Origin: Przewalskia tangutica
Lineage: Eukaryota; Streptophyta; Magnoliopsida; Solanales; Solanaceae
Reading direction: 5' to 3'
Length of the DNA: 64,000 bases
Assembly: GCA_029844215.1 (NCBI GenBank)
Contig: CM056732.1
Coordinates: 16,952,001-17,016,000 of the forward strand
Made by a program: the position numbers and the translations under genes
The notes under the pieces: generated by a model
The model's database searches: none
What the model was told of the DNA's origin: nothing
Seen by the model: only the letters and a program-made list of their open reading frames with translations
Shown here: positions 21,529-33,039 of the stretch, in pieces
How the letters are laid out: every line of letters starts with the position of its first letter
How positions within the stretch are numbered: position 1 is the stretch's first letter

Positions 21529-22566
21529 AATTGTATTAAATCCATCCCAGTTGGAATCCTCTTCAATTGGCCAACGTTTGCTCCTAGTATTTTTGGTTGC
21601 TGCCGGTCATTCTCAACCCAGGCATTCCCCGCTGAAATTGTGGATGAAGTGTTGGCGGAAGTCCTCTCAGTTATGGCCAATTCTCAAAGTTCAGGAGAGG
21701 AACTCTGTGCTGCTTATATTGATAAGTTTTGCAATGACAGAAATCTATCAGGAGCCACTAGGCTAGTGCGGACTTTGCATGATAAAAATATCACCCTCTG
21801 TCCCAATACATACAATCGCCTTCTAAAAGCTGCAGGCGAGGAAAACGATATTGGCCTTCTATGTCAGAGTTTCAAGGATCTAATAGTATCTTGCAAATCT
21901 CTGAAATCATCTACATATCTTATCTTTGCTCAGGCATTTACCAAGGAAAATGATGTTCATTGCTTACTAAGATTTGTACGGGAGATTTCAGAGTTGATAT
22001 TTCCAAGTAGTACTACAGTTATGAATAGGATCATCTTTGCCTTTGCTGAATGTGGACTGGTTGATAAGGCCTTGCTGATTTTTTATCAGATGAAGAGTTT
22101 GAAATCCAAACCTGATGTGATCACATATAACACCATTTTGGGAATCTTAGGCAAGCGTGGTAGAATAGATGAAATGCTTAAAGAGTTTATGGCCATGAAA
22201 GAGGATGGTCTAATTCCTGATATTGTTTCTTATAATACCTTAATTACTGGATTGCGAAAGGTTGGCAGGCTTGAATCGTGCTTAGCATTTTACAGGGAGA
22301 TGTGTGAGAGAGGAATCGAACCAGATTTGCGGACTTATAATGCTATGATTGAAAGTTTTGGAAAATCTGGTGATATTGAGGAATCACTACTTTTTAATGA
22401 GATGAAGCACAGGGGGATCTGCCCATCGATTCATGTTTACAAATCACTGATCAGTAATTTAAAGAAGATGGGGAAGTTGGAGTTGGCTATTGCTTTTTCA
22501 AATGAGATGAAGGAATCAATCTCAAATCATCGTAGACTAGACTATATTCAACGGAAAAACAGATAA
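21529..22566 (+). CDS. P-class pentatricopeptide repeat (PPR) protein, probably mitochondrial
   Basis: The frame is open from a splice acceptor (TTTCTAATACAG, ending at 21528) to TAA at 22564-22566, about 345 residues. The first in-frame ATG is at 21673, but the upstream in-frame residues, including CRSFSTQAF, look like a mitochondrial targeting peptide, so an upstream exon with the start codon is likely and was not identified. About seven PPR units follow from about residue 95; the clearest contain DVITYNTILGILGKRGR, DIVSYNTLITGLRKVGR and DLRTYNAMIESFGKSGD. The sixth is one residue short at ESLLFNEM, consistent with a one-codon loss. PPR proteins of this class bind organellar RNA, each repeat contacting one base. 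The family resembles Arabidopsis At1g11900, but that match is from memory and not certain. The frame has no other defects, so the gene is probably active. Confidence 0.8.
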   Translation, partial: NCIKSIPVGILFNWPTFAPSIFGCCRSFSTQAFPAEIVDEVLAEVLSVMANSQSSGEELCAAYIDKFCNDRNLSGATRLVRTLHDKNITLCPNTYNRLLKAAGEENDIGLLCQSFKDLIVSCKSLKSSTYLIFAQAFTKENDVHCLLRFVREISELIFPSSTTVMNRIIFAFAECGLVDKALLIFYQMKSLKSKPDVITYNTILGILGKRGRIDEMLKEFMAMKEDGLIPDIVSYNTLITGLRKVGRLESCLAFYREMCERGIEPDLRTYNAMIESFGKSGDIEESLLFNEMKHRGICPSIHVYKSLISNLKKMGKLELAIAFSNEMKESISNHRRLDYIQRKNR

Positions 22567-23260
22567 TTTAGTATGTTGAAATTGATAGTGGACACCGGTT
22601 GAGTAATGTTTACAAAGAGCATCAGTTTGCTCCATGTTGTTGGCTTGTTGCTGCTGCTATCTTCAACAAGAATGGATCTGTTGTATGTATTTTCATAGAA
22701 TATATGATCTCTTAGACTTAAAATGGATGTGCAGACTGGTGTATGTTATATTAAAGGCGCACAACTTCTTTTTTTGAATTCTTGCTGTACAAGTTGAAGT
22801 TTAAAAAGATATTCTTTTGGTTACAGGCCAGTGAAGTTGAAGAAGCATAACCTGTGGTTACAGGGCAGTAAAGTTGAAGAACCATAACCAGCCATCTGGT
22901 CCAATCATAGACCGATTTCCCCATGTTTGGTGGTTGGATCTCTGAAATGACTACACACCTGAATTTTTCGAAGTGTTTTTCCTTGTTTGGTTCTTAATAT
23001 GCTCTTATCCTGTATAAGAAAGGGAGAAGAACCAAGAGATGCATCTAATTGATGTTTAATGGTGTAAATATCGAATTATTTTTGTGGATGTTGTAACCTC
23101 AAATATAGTTTGGTGCATCATGTAAGTGATGTAAAGGGGCTTCTCCGCTGACTGACGCTTTTTTCTTTTGCACAATAAACCGAGAGATATTACAATTGTA
23201 TGACGTGGTTTATCCACCTTTATGTGAAAAAAGTTTTCCCTTGTTCTGTATCTCATTGTG
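22567..23260. other. PPR 3' UTR and intergenic sequence
   Basis: No further gene seen. About 22826-22888 contains two tandem copies of a segment of about 36-40 bp (GTTACAGGCCAGTGAAGTTG and GTTACAGGGCAGTAAAGTTG). Candidate AATAAA-like signals are not clear. Confidence 0.4.
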
Positions 23261-23261
23261 T

Positions 23262-23512
23262 ATATTTTCATAGTTGGGGGCAAAAAGGCGAAATCCCGCC
23301 CAAAAGGGCCCCCACCCCCGTGCCCGACAAAGATTGGTGGAGGAGGTAAATCATGGTGACTCGGCGGCTCACTAGGTGGGAGGTGCCCACAAGGAGTCAT
23401 CCCCCACAAAGGAGGAATGAAACTCTCACACTGCGACTGTCAGGACTCAAACCTACCTACTTGGAGCAATCTACCACCCTGGAACCAACTGAGCTACGCC
23501 CATGCGGGCTAT
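23262..23512 (-). mobile_element. tRNA-derived SINE
   Basis: On the minus strand the element starts with a tRNA-like head: TAGCTCAGTTGG (A box, complement of 23485-23496) and GGTTTGAGTCC (B box, complement of 23443-23453), correctly ordered and spaced for an internal RNA polymerase III promoter. The remainder is a GC-rich tail running to about 23262. It is not a functional tRNA gene because no acceptor stem or cloverleaf closes. Confidence 0.75.
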
Positions 23513-23611
23513 ATTTTCATAGTTGATTGAAGGATACAAATGATGGAATTTATTTTAGAGGGATTTTTTTTATAGTGCTTAATGATCAACTGATTGTAGA
23601 ATACTTGCAAG

Positions 23612-23800
23612 TAGTGCCGGAGCCATGTTGGCCCCCAAGGATTGTAAATTGATCCCTTGATCACACCGTGCACAGGTAAAATTCTTTTTATATTGTGTTG
23701 TTTGTTGAATCCCGTTAACACAAAAAAAGCTTGCAATGCAGTGAGAAAGGGGTTTAAAATATCAGGAGTCCGACTCCCAATTGTGACATTTTATCCTTTT
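23612..23800. repeat. Probable degraded MITE-like repeat
   Basis: Contains AGTGCCGGAGCCATG and TTGAATCCCGTTAACAC, resembling a widespread family with GTGGCGGAGCC-type ends and TTGAATCCCC internal motifs. Ends are unclear, so the extent is approximate. Confidence 0.35.
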
Positions 23801-23939
23801 GTTGTTGGATCTTTTCGTCTTCAGTCCTGCTTTTGGCCCTTGCTTGCAAGCAGTGAAATGCAAACAAGTCGAATAATCTAATGTATGCCCTTTGTAGGTG
23901 CCAGAAAGAGTAGAATTCTAAAGAATAAACAACATACCA

Positions 23940-24035
23940 ATATAGCCCCACAAGTGTGGTTTGGGGAGGGAGGGGTGTAAGCAGACTTCACTTCTACCTT
24001 TGTGGATAGAGAGGTTGTTTCCGATAAAATTCTAA
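23940..24035 (+). mobile_element. SINE fragment
   Basis: Contains GTTTGGGGAGGGAGGGGTGT, a degraded CAGACTTCACTTCTACCTTT segment and GATAGAGAGGTTGTTTCCGA, in the order of a common Solanaceae SINE family. A second copy of the family is at 25590-25705. Confidence 0.55.
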
Positions 24036-24197
24036 AAAATAATGATGAAATATTACTTGGAACCAGGAAGTTGGTTAAGGAAATACAATCCGAACAAATT
24101 TCTCAACTATACTTGTAATAGTAAGAAAAGCTCAATGTAGTATATAAAAAGCAAATAAATCCAGAGTTGTGTTTAGTTGACAAGTCTGATGCTGTTT

Positions 24198-24407
24198 CAG
24201 ATTCTGCTAGAGTCCCTCCCAAATGTGAAACGCCTTACCCAATCAGATACCACCAACACCCTTGTACGCCAGCTGACTAGCTTGCTGAAATATGAAAACA
24301 AACACATTGATACGATGAAGATGGAAATTCAACATAACTTGGAAAGAATTCAAACCAATGTGTCAGCTGAAAAGTTACCCGCACTCAGTTCACGCCAAAC
24401 CAATTAA
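24198..24407 (+). pseudogene. Orphan terminal exon of an unrecognised gene
   Basis: An acceptor-like sequence (GATGCTGTTTCAG, ending at 24197) leads into an open frame that ends in TAA at 24405-24407, about 69 residues. The peptide is helical in character, with Leu/Ile spaced for a coiled coil (LVRQLTSLLKYENKHIDTMK) and a polar tail. It was not recognised. No upstream exon with a fitting donor was found between the PPR gene and here. It lies just past the point where the minus-strand NDB2-like gene loses its last exon, so it may be a fragment brought in by rearrangement. Confidence 0.35.
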
Positions 24408-24519
24408 CGGTAGAACGTGTCGTACATAGAAATTTTACCGATTAACCAATGTTGCATGTTCTCACTTTAATTTGTAGCTTTTAAATGAAGTATTTTTTGT
24501 AATGTGACAGATTTATTAC

Positions 24520-27500
24520 CTTGCATATACTGAATACCAGAGCCACTGGGTACTATGACCTATTGAAACCCAGTCTCCAGGAAGTTGAGCAGCAGTCTGT
24601 TCCCCACCCAATGGTGCAAATTGCCCCAAATGCCTATACCTATAAGAGAGGAGAAAGAAGGGGTAAAACACCAACAAATATTGAAGCATAAGATCATAAA
24701 AGGTCAGAATTAACACTTGGTGTCAACTCTAAGCAAGTAAATTGACATCATATTTGAATAGAAATCATATGAACTCCTATTACCTAAAAGGATGGAAGCG
24801 ATGGCGCCCTGTTCCTCGGAATCTCATTGGACCTTCTGGATTTGCTTCACATATTTTCATGCGATTGAAACAGTCAGCAAGGTAGCTACCTTGTTGAGCA
24901 GCAACCTAGAGAACAATAGGCAGAAGCATAAGATGAGGAATTAAAGCATATAACAAGAGAAAATAGTAATCTATATATTCACCTGTGCTGTAGCAGGAAG
25001 ATTTTTCATCTGTGAGTCTACTTGAGCAAGTAGTGTCTTGAACTTTTCGATGTTAATTTCAGCATCTTCTTCTGAATTCTTTAGTAAAGAATTAAAGTTT
25101 TTCAGCTGCTTTTTCTTCAGATACAGATCAACTTGAGGGTACCTCTCACATATGTCATTGATCACTTCTTTAAAATCATCCACTCTTAGAGTACCTGAAT
25201 TGTTCTTGTCTGCCTTGCTAAATATGATTGAAATATCCTCCTGAAATGTATATTTGAATTCTAGATATTTAAAACAACTTAGGAAGGTACAGGAAATTTC
25301 ATTCAATTGTGTCAGCAACCTTTTTAGAAACCATAAATTAGAAACGAAAAAGTATACATACAACATTTGAAACGAGTCAAAATACCAGAAGTGTGAGCAT
25401 GATATTGCAATTCCTGATCTTGATTTTGACTCATACCCAATATGAGGGATACAATTGGTAAATTTGAATTGTTGAAATTCTTTAGTTATTCAATCAGGAT
25501 TTGATGAAAAGATCACTATACAAGTGGAAACTTCTTCAGGTTCCAAGAAATACTGCTACATTGTATACGACAAACAACATACCCAGTGAAATTCCACAAC
25601 GTGGGGTCGGAGAGGGTAGAGTGTACGTAGACCTTACCTCTACCTTGGTAAGTAGAGAGGTTGTTTCCGAAAGACCCTCGGCTCAAGAAAAAGCATAGAC
25701 ACACGCAAAAGCAAGAGCAAGAGAAACGGTCAGACCCGGACAAAAAATTTAAAGTTGTATGAAAATGAGAGTAACAAAAGCGAATAAGCCATTATAAAGC
25801 ATTCTGAGAAAAGTAACAGTAACTAACGCAGGTAAATAAGATAAACAAAGTACACGAAAGAAAATACATTAGCAGAAATCAAAGGACAGGGAACTATAAA
25901 ACAATTGTGTGCCTACTAATATGATAGACTAAGCAGGGCTACACTAATAACACTACAACTACCGGTATGTAAGCGTAAGTAGGACTACCCTCAACTACCT
26001 ACTACAGTTCTACCCTAATCTGTGTCCTCCACAACCCCTATCTAAGGTCATGTTCTCAATAAGTTGCACTTGCGCCATATCCCGCCTAATCACCTTTCCT
26101 CAATACTTCTTCGGCCTACCTCTACCCCTCCTGAACCCGTCCATAGCCAACCTTTCACACCTCCGCACTGGGTTGTGTCTCTCCTCTGCACATGCCCAAA
26201 CCATCTCAACCTCTCTTCCCGCATCTTATCCTCCACCGAGACCACTCCCACTTTGTCCCGAATATCATCATTTTTAATCATATCCACACATCAATCTCAG
26301 CATCTTCATCTCCGCAACTTTCAAATTCAATATAAGAAATTAAAATCTTAAGATTTAGTGACTTTACCATGACACTGCGTTGGTGTATTGTGGCGCAATC
26401 ACCTAGAGCATAAATCTCATTGCACCCTTCAACTCGGAGCCATTCATCCGTTGCTAAGATTCTCCTGTTTTTCTGCAAAAACCATCAACAAACAGAGGTT
26501 CATCTTTGAACTAAGGAAAACAGATTGGCACAAATCATATCAAATGACACAAGAAGCTGCTGAAACAACTAAATAATAACTAAACTGAACATACCTGACC
26601 AATTTGCTTCATAAAATCCATAACGACAGGGCGAGATCCAATTCCAGTGGCCCAGACACACATTCCATATGGTATTATAACAGTTTGGCCAGTGCTTCTC
26701 TCTTTGGTCGATATGTCACGATCAGTTACTTTCACCACCATCGACCCGGTTTTCAGTTGAATACCATCTCTTGCAAATTTTTCCTCAGCAAAAGCCGTAA
26801 TTCTTTTGTCAAACCTGAAAAGTGAAAGTTTGAAGTGACTACAACCAACAACTTACAGCTAGGAAACTTCAATCTCGCCATATTTATGTTACTTACATGT
26901 TCAGTATATTATCCCCGGCCTCAAGGAGTGTTATCTTGACATACTGTTTTAGGGCAGGATACAACTTGGCCAGATCATCTTTCACAAAATCGTGAAGTTC
27001 TGCAGCAAACTCCACGCCTACTGGACCACCTCCAACAACCACAAAGTGAAGAATTCTCTTCCTCTCCTCTTCACTTATGCTCGGAAGGCTTGCCCTCTCG
27101 AAACTATCTATCACAGTCCTACGAATTCTCTGAGCATCTTCTACTTCCTGCAAAGAAATATCATTGACTCAAATGGGAAAAATAGTCTGTTTGCCTCTGG
27201 AAAGCCAAAAATGCTTATTTTAAAAAATTGAGGTATTCCGGCAGAAATTGTTTTTCAGAAGCTACAAAAAGTAGTTTTTTTTCGTAAACACTTTTGAAAC
27301 ATTCGTCAAGCCCAACATATTGCTCTAATATTGAAAAAAGTGTTTCAAATTAATTAGTCTAACACAAGTTGCTACTCTTCAAAGGTACTTTTTTATAAAG
27401 CATTTCCGACAAAAAACACTTTTCTGAATAAGCAGATTTTAAAAGATTGGCAAAATAGGCTATAAACTATACTTCAATTCATTGACTTTTTATTTAATAA

Positions 27501-29585
27501 GAACCAGTTGCTTAGTAAAACCACCTTAAGAAAGTGTGCATTCTCCACAACACCAGGGGTGTTGAAAGTGTTTGCTCGAGCTCCCATAGCAATCACAAGA
27601 TAGTCATAATCTACGGTAAACTCTTCTATGCCACCACCCAAATGACTTGGTTGTGTTGTTTTACAGTGAACTTTCTTGTTTACTGTGTCAATCTTGTAAC
27701 ACTCAGCTTCCTTGAAATCAGCATCGAAATTTTTCTGTTACACAGAAAGTACATTATCAAAAATACTTCAATTGGTACACGTAGGCTAATTCAGCAGCCT
27801 TTTGTCGTGGAGTCAAATTTTCATTAGTACGAGTCAAGGGGATGGAACCTTGGCCTCTGATGTTCATATAAAGAACAGGATGATATATGCTTGACACCAA
27901 ATCTCAAATATGCAACAAGGACATCACCAAGGGTGAAGATTAAGCTTGATTTTAAGAGAAAAACAACAAACTTGAGATAGATGATATGTATACCTTTTTG
28001 ACAATATTACGAATTGGTTCAACAATACTCCTTGCTTCGACTGTGCCACAGGTGACACTAGGTAACAGAGGAGTGAAGGCAAAATAGTTGCGAGGAGACA
28101 CGACCTGGACAGAATAAGAGGGATCTTTCAAACCCTTAAGAAAGCTTGTTCCTGCCCAGCCTGTTCCAAGCACTACCACTTTCTTCTTCTTAATATCATC
28201 TTGACCTGCATCAGCAAATGCAGTGTGACATACTGCTGCTAGTCCTCCACCACTGCAAGTCCAAACCAAATCAATCAACCCTAAATAAATTAGTGCCAGC
28301 GACATGAATTGTCTATTTATTCCACTATTTTCGTGTCTTCATTAGCGAAAATTCCAGGCAAATTTATATAATTATGTAGCTGGCACAAGAAAAGACCAAA
28401 AAAGAAATGGTTATAATACTTTCAAATAACTTGTTTGAAATTGCTAAAATCTGACAATTGTGTTAGGAATTTCGCGTAGGTATAAATTAACGTTGTTTGG
28501 GTCCATTGTCAATGTAAGTTTATTAGTAATAGAATAACATAATTGTAATTTAGAAGTTTGTTGCACGTCCCAAATGTAATCTGTGTTACGCGTCCAGATT
28601 AAATTTAAATGGCACTACACATTGGTGACGAGTAGAAAGGTGCATGTTCAATTTCAAGCTATCTTGACAAATGCTCCTACTGGTTTTTCTCTAGTTTTAG
28701 TCTTGAAATTATAAACAGTCAGGCTAAAATAACCATATACATTGTAGTATCAGCTCAAGTTCTATAGTTTTTCCTCTATAAGGATAAATATATATGTTTT
28801 CTGACTAGCAAAAACTTTAACAGCGACCGTAACAAATCTGGAAAATTCTGTATCCATTGGCATTAGTCCAGAACAATTCCTACTTCCAGGCCAAAGGTTT
28901 ACGGACCATACTAGACCGAGGATTGCGGGTAAGTTATAGATTATCTGAACCCAATAGATCTGGCTCAAGAATCCACCAAATAAATACAAATATTAGATAT
29001 CGAACTCAATAAATTACTGGGTTGCGGTACTATCACGATCTCAAACCCAGTGGCAGAGGGAGTTATGTTGAAAAATTATACTATGCATATATGCCAAAAA
29101 CTTATTTGTTTAATTTTATATTAAGTTCTTGAATTCCCTTGATATTATAAGAAAAAGGTCTAGCGAAGTGTCAAATGGGTTGCTTTAGATTCAGGTTTCG
29201 AATCCCATATACTGTAATGGAGTATTATATTTTGTTTTTGAATCCCCTTATATAAATTCCTTGCTTCGTTAATGGACAAACAAGACAAACAAAAATGATA
29301 AACAAGCAAATGCTAAAATGAGAAACAAATAATAGATTAGATGGTCATACTAAACAAAGCTCACAATATTGGTGCACATGTTAATGAACAGAATTTAACA
29401 TCACCCAAGTTCCAAAATAATACTAAAGAATAGCAAAACAATAGTGTAAAAAAAAAGAGAAAATGTGAAGATTGGTGAATGCAAACGTTGGCTGACCTGA
29501 CAGTGAAAAGGACAAGAACTTTAGGGAGATGAGGGTAGTCATTGAAAGCCCTGGAGGCTCTATGAAAGAAACTATACCCACGCAT
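24520..29585 (-). CDS. NDB2: NDB2-like external mitochondrial NAD(P)H dehydrogenase with EF-hand; last exon missing
   Basis: Type II NAD(P)H:ubiquinone oxidoreductase of the outer face of the inner mitochondrial membrane. It oxidises cytosolic NAD(P)H and passes electrons to ubiquinone without pumping protons. Nine exons on the minus strand: 29497-29585, 27994-28252, 27525-27734, 26897-27147, 26595-26814, 26368-26472, 24983-25240, 24784-24905, 24520-24639. All have GT..AG borders and phases join without a stop, giving about 544 residues. ATG is at 29583-29585. GTGWAG (59-64) is the FAD Rossmann motif and GGGPVG (225-230) the NAD(P)H one. Glu262 at the end of the following strand is the residue linked to NADH preference (Gln in NADPH-type NDB1), favouring the NDB2-4 group. 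An EF-hand loop (DKNNSGTLRVDD, 389-400) ends in Asp where Glu is usual. The frame ends after SVYA plus two bases of a codon at a good donor. The expected final exon of about 28 residues was not found. Confidence 0.85.
25590..25705 (+). mobile_element. SINE fragment in NDB2 intron
   Basis: Contains GAGTGTACGTAGACCTTACC and GTAGAGAGGTTGTTTCCGAA followed by GACCCTCGGCTCAA and an A-rich end. Same family as 23940-24035. It lies in the intron between exons 6 and 7 and is antisense to the gene. Confidence 0.65.
25900..26290 (-). mobile_element. RTE-type LINE 3' fragment in NDB2 intron
   Basis: The minus strand encodes DKMREERLRWFGHVQRR, characteristic of the C-terminal end of plant RTE-type LINE reverse transcriptases. 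Later frames give fragments like DMAQVQLIENMTLD, so the downstream coding end is present but frameshifted. The insertion is in the same orientation as NDB2, in the intron between exons 6 and 7, 5'-truncated as usual for LINEs. Confidence 0.7.
27215..27480. mobile_element. MITE-like repeat in NDB2 intron 3
   Basis: Contains AAAAAAGTGTTTCAAATTAA, GTTGCTACTCTTCAAAGGTA and AAGCAGATTTTAAAAGATTG, resembling a common Solanaceae MITE with AAGTGCTTTTT-type complementary segments. Borders approximate. Confidence 0.5.
29045..29275. repeat. Degraded repeat in NDB2 intron 1
   Basis: AGTGGCAGAGGGAGTTAT at one end and TTGAATCCCCTTATATAAAT toward the other, with GGTTTCGAATCCC (B-box-like) between them. Probably the same general family as 23612-23800. 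The remainder of the 1.2-kb intron 1 (28253-29496) shows nothing recognisable. Confidence 0.35.
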
Positions 29586-29638
29586 TATGTTGCAGCAATA
29601 CAAACCCTAATAAATTCACTCTTTTTCTCTTCTCTCAC

Positions 29639-29646
29639 TTTATATA
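29639..29646 (-). promoter_or_regulatory. TATA box of the NDB2-like gene
   Basis: TATATAAA on the minus strand, 54 bases upstream of the ATG, followed by a CT/GA-rich leader. It implies a short 5' UTR of roughly 25 bases. No other upstream element was recognised. Confidence 0.55.
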
Positions 29647-30748
29647 CAGATGGGGAATTTGTCAAAAAAGACCTAACTTTCCATATATGAACGTAGTTAC
29701 AGCGCAGCCACTTTTATTGTTTGTTTGTTTTGTTTTTTTAAGGGCCTTGTGGAGCACGTAATAGACAATTTTAGCGCATGTTGACTTGTCAAAACCTAAA
29801 AGTTAGGGAACGTGTCATTATGGGGCAGACCTATCTCCATCTCCATGTTTTTAGGAGGACTCACACCAGATTTTAGTTTTTGGCCCATACAGCATTCCAT
29901 TCGGGTCCAAAGAGTTACAAGTGGCTGACAGCTGACTAGCCAAGTAGAATCGTACCTGGCAATAGACTTTACCTTTGTTGACGATATTAAGACGACCAAA
30001 AAAAATTTAGTATTAAATGGCCATATTTTGACGAAAAAATACGTCCTTATAAGAGAATTGAAAGACAATGTCTACAATTGGTACTGCGAATAGTGAATTG
30101 ACTAGTGCTACAAAAGTGATCGATATCGTCACATTCGTGGATTGTATTTTCTTTACCAACACGAGGTTTATTATAGTAGTACTAGCTAGTTTCAATTCCT
30201 TAGACCTTTGTGTTTGCACAAGTTTGGCATTGTTAAATGTTTCACACAAACGTCCTACGCGTAGGGGAGATCGGAGCAACAGGGAACACCTAGACGACGT
30301 TTTTCTTCCTGGGCTACAGGAAGTAGATCGAGAGGTCGTTCCGCCCCTTGTCCCCGAATATGGGGAATATGTTCTTAAAAAATCTTGCTCCAATCTGACC
30401 TAGCTGGCGAGCCCAAATCTTTGGAGTTGCATTTTTCAATAAACGTTGGTTACATTTCTTTATGTTTTTTGTACCTGATTTATGGATGAGTTCTCTTGCA
30501 CGAACCATTAAAAAATCTTTAAAAATGAATGGCGTAAAGATGCATAACACCAATAACATAATTAAAGTTATGATGAAACATAATTAGAGTTGTAAAAATA
30601 ATACTTCATCCTAGTAATTCAAAGATGAAAATGACAATAATATAAAGCTATTATTTTAAAACTTAAAACTAGATAATAAATTAATACTCATTATAATACA
30701 AATAGTCATAATAGACTATTCAAGACATTATCAAAACTATAGCGATAC
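29647..30748. other. Intergenic region without recognised features
   Basis: Presumed NDB2 promoter side followed by AT-rich sequence. Overlapping frames on both strands at 30013-30403 are not supported by homology, codon pattern or splice signals. No repeat family was recognised. Confidence 0.4.
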
Positions 30749-31146
30749 TGTCACGACCCAAACCGGAGGGCCGCGACGGGCACCCGGACCCAACCCACCG
30801 GGCACCACTGACCATACAACACATACTTAACCATATATATACATCAAGGTCGATAAGGCCATGTATGAAAACTAACCACAAGACACTTATCTACAATCCT
30901 CTAAGAGTATACGTACCACAATCAGACTGCAACTCTGGAATAAGTAGAGTGCTCTCACACGGCTGAACCAGCAATCTCTTAGTACAATCTGTCACCTTCT
31001 TAGTATGAGCCTGCGGGCATAAAACGCAGCGTCCCCAGCAAAAGGAACGTCAGTACGACTGATGTACTGAGTATGTCAGACATAAGAAATAACATAACAG
31101 AGATGTATCATAATCTGAAACAGAAATAGCTTACCAACAATAATTG
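30749..31146 (-). mobile_element. Solo LTR (Tekay/Del-like), 3' part on minus strand
   Basis: Together with 42218-44311 this forms a reverse-strand LTR of about 2.5 kb, starting TGTAACACCTCGTAA at 44311 and ending GGGTCGTGACA at 30749 when read on the minus strand. Flanks are GATAC (30744-30748) and TATAC (44312-44316), a 4/5 match to a target duplication. The LTR is interrupted by the element at 31147-42217, whose perfect AATTG duplication shows it was uninterrupted before. No internal region is present. Confidence 0.75.
31142..31146. repeat. Target-site duplication AATTG (left copy)
   Basis: AATTG immediately precedes TGTTACACC at 31147; the identical 5-mer follows the last base of the compound element at 42218-42222. 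Confidence 0.9.
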
Positions 31147-33039
31147 TGTTACACCCCGTAATTCCAGGACATGAATAAGAGGATGTACGTGAGAAGATAC
31201 GACTTTAAGTTTGAAACGAAAGAAAGAATTGTTTTCCAAAGGAAAAAGTCTTCCGAACCTCGGGAAAGATTAATGTTTGTAAATTGAGACTCGTAAAATT
31301 TATCGGAAATATCGGGAAACGAAGTATATGGACGAATGGGAGGGCGACACGTGTCACCCCCTACTTAGGCATGGACGAAAATGGACATGGAATTGGTCAA
31401 GTCTTGAACAAGCCAAGGCTTGACATATTTGACTTAGTCAACTAGCCCACTTGACATTAGATCGTTTAACCCCAATGAATCTAGACCACACAAGTGTTAT
31501 AATATTGACCATTGGAAGTAGTATATCATCACACTAGTAGCAAGACAAGTCCTACACTTAGAGAATTTTTTGCAAAACTTTAGGTGTTCATAGTGTTACT
31601 CTCGGCTTTGTGCCTAAATGGAAGACAAAAATTTTCATTTGTGGTTCATTATTCACAAGACTTTAACCCAAGGTTCCTAGGGGTATTGTAAGGATATCTC
31701 AATAGAAAGATCCCGGAAAACGACGTTTTTACGTTAGTCGCAAGGCGAAAACCTAAGGTGTTCTTCAACTTTGAAGATGGAACTTGAAGAGGAGTTCTTC
31801 ATGAGCTTCTAAGGAGTGCTTGGAGCGGATTGGAACATAAGAAGAGGAGCTAAAAGTTGCTAAGGATCGACTTTTACGCTTGGACATTATTAGGGCTTAT
31901 TGAGGTAAAATCTTCATCTTCTTAATGTAATTGAAGATTACATGTTATAGTAGTTAAGAAATGAGCATGTGGTATATAGAATGAAGTTTGAAAAGATTTG
32001 GATCATGTCGACATGTTAAAACCGAAAATGGACAAGTTAGCCATTAATGTTGTAATCAATTTAGTCGATAGTTACAATCGTCGCATGTTAAGGAAGAAAA
32101 GATTTGTAGTTGTTGTAATTGTTATTATGTATATAACATGTTGGAATAACAACTTGGATTGAAAAAGAAATTGAAAGGAAATTGATAATTGTTGTGACAA
32201 TGGTAGCCGAATATGGCTTGGAATTATTGGACAGTTTTATATTGATTGTGGGGCATAATTTTACACGTCCTATTAGGCGTGTAATCCCCTTTGTATTGCT
32301 GAATTGTTGGGCCTTAAATGTGGCTTTTGGTTATTGATTTTCGGGCCTTAAAAAAGGTGGAAAAGTACGTAGAAACAAAGGAAGTGCTGCCCGATTTTCC
32401 GTATAATAAGAGACCTTACACTTAGTATGATTCTGCGTTAAAAAGTGAGGAGTTGATATACATGTTATGATTAATATAGGTTGAAGTACTACGAGTAGCG
32501 TATTCTACTTAAATGATGGAATAGCTATCAAGGTTGAAGTACTTTGGAGCATTTTGCTACTTATCGATAATCGTCGCGAGGTATGTGAACCTCTTCCTCC
32601 TTTTGGCGTGATTCTATGTATGAAATATACATGTGGTGTTATTTCATGATTCCTTCTACTCTTAGAAGTTAAGAGGTAGGTATGTTGATTTACTCTATGT
32701 AAAATTTATGTCTAAGTTATCCTAAGTTCTTACCAAGTCTTATGGAGGATGTTGGTAAGAGTCATTAGGAAGTATTTGGACTCGAGTTGACTTTGCTAAT
32801 TTACTGCACGAATGAGAATAAGTATCGAACAAGACATTGCAGCGTTAATAAAAGAAAATGTATCGACAATCAATTATATTAAAAAGAGTAGAATTCTCCA
32901 TCTGCATAGAAACTAAGATAAGACAAAATTGTATTACATTTTTTAGATCATGGCTGCTTTAATAAGATCGTTATAAACGAGTATAACATATTCACAACGC
33001 ATAAAAGTATATGTTACTTAATTTAAAGAGTTTACGTTA

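Noticed and set aside
23443..23496. tRNA gene from A and B box matches
   Set aside because: No cloverleaf with closed acceptor stem; the boxes belong to a SINE.
30013..30403. Overlapping 110-126 residue frames on both strands
   Set aside because: No recognisable motif, no splice signals, strand-ambiguous, low-complexity composition; probably chance.
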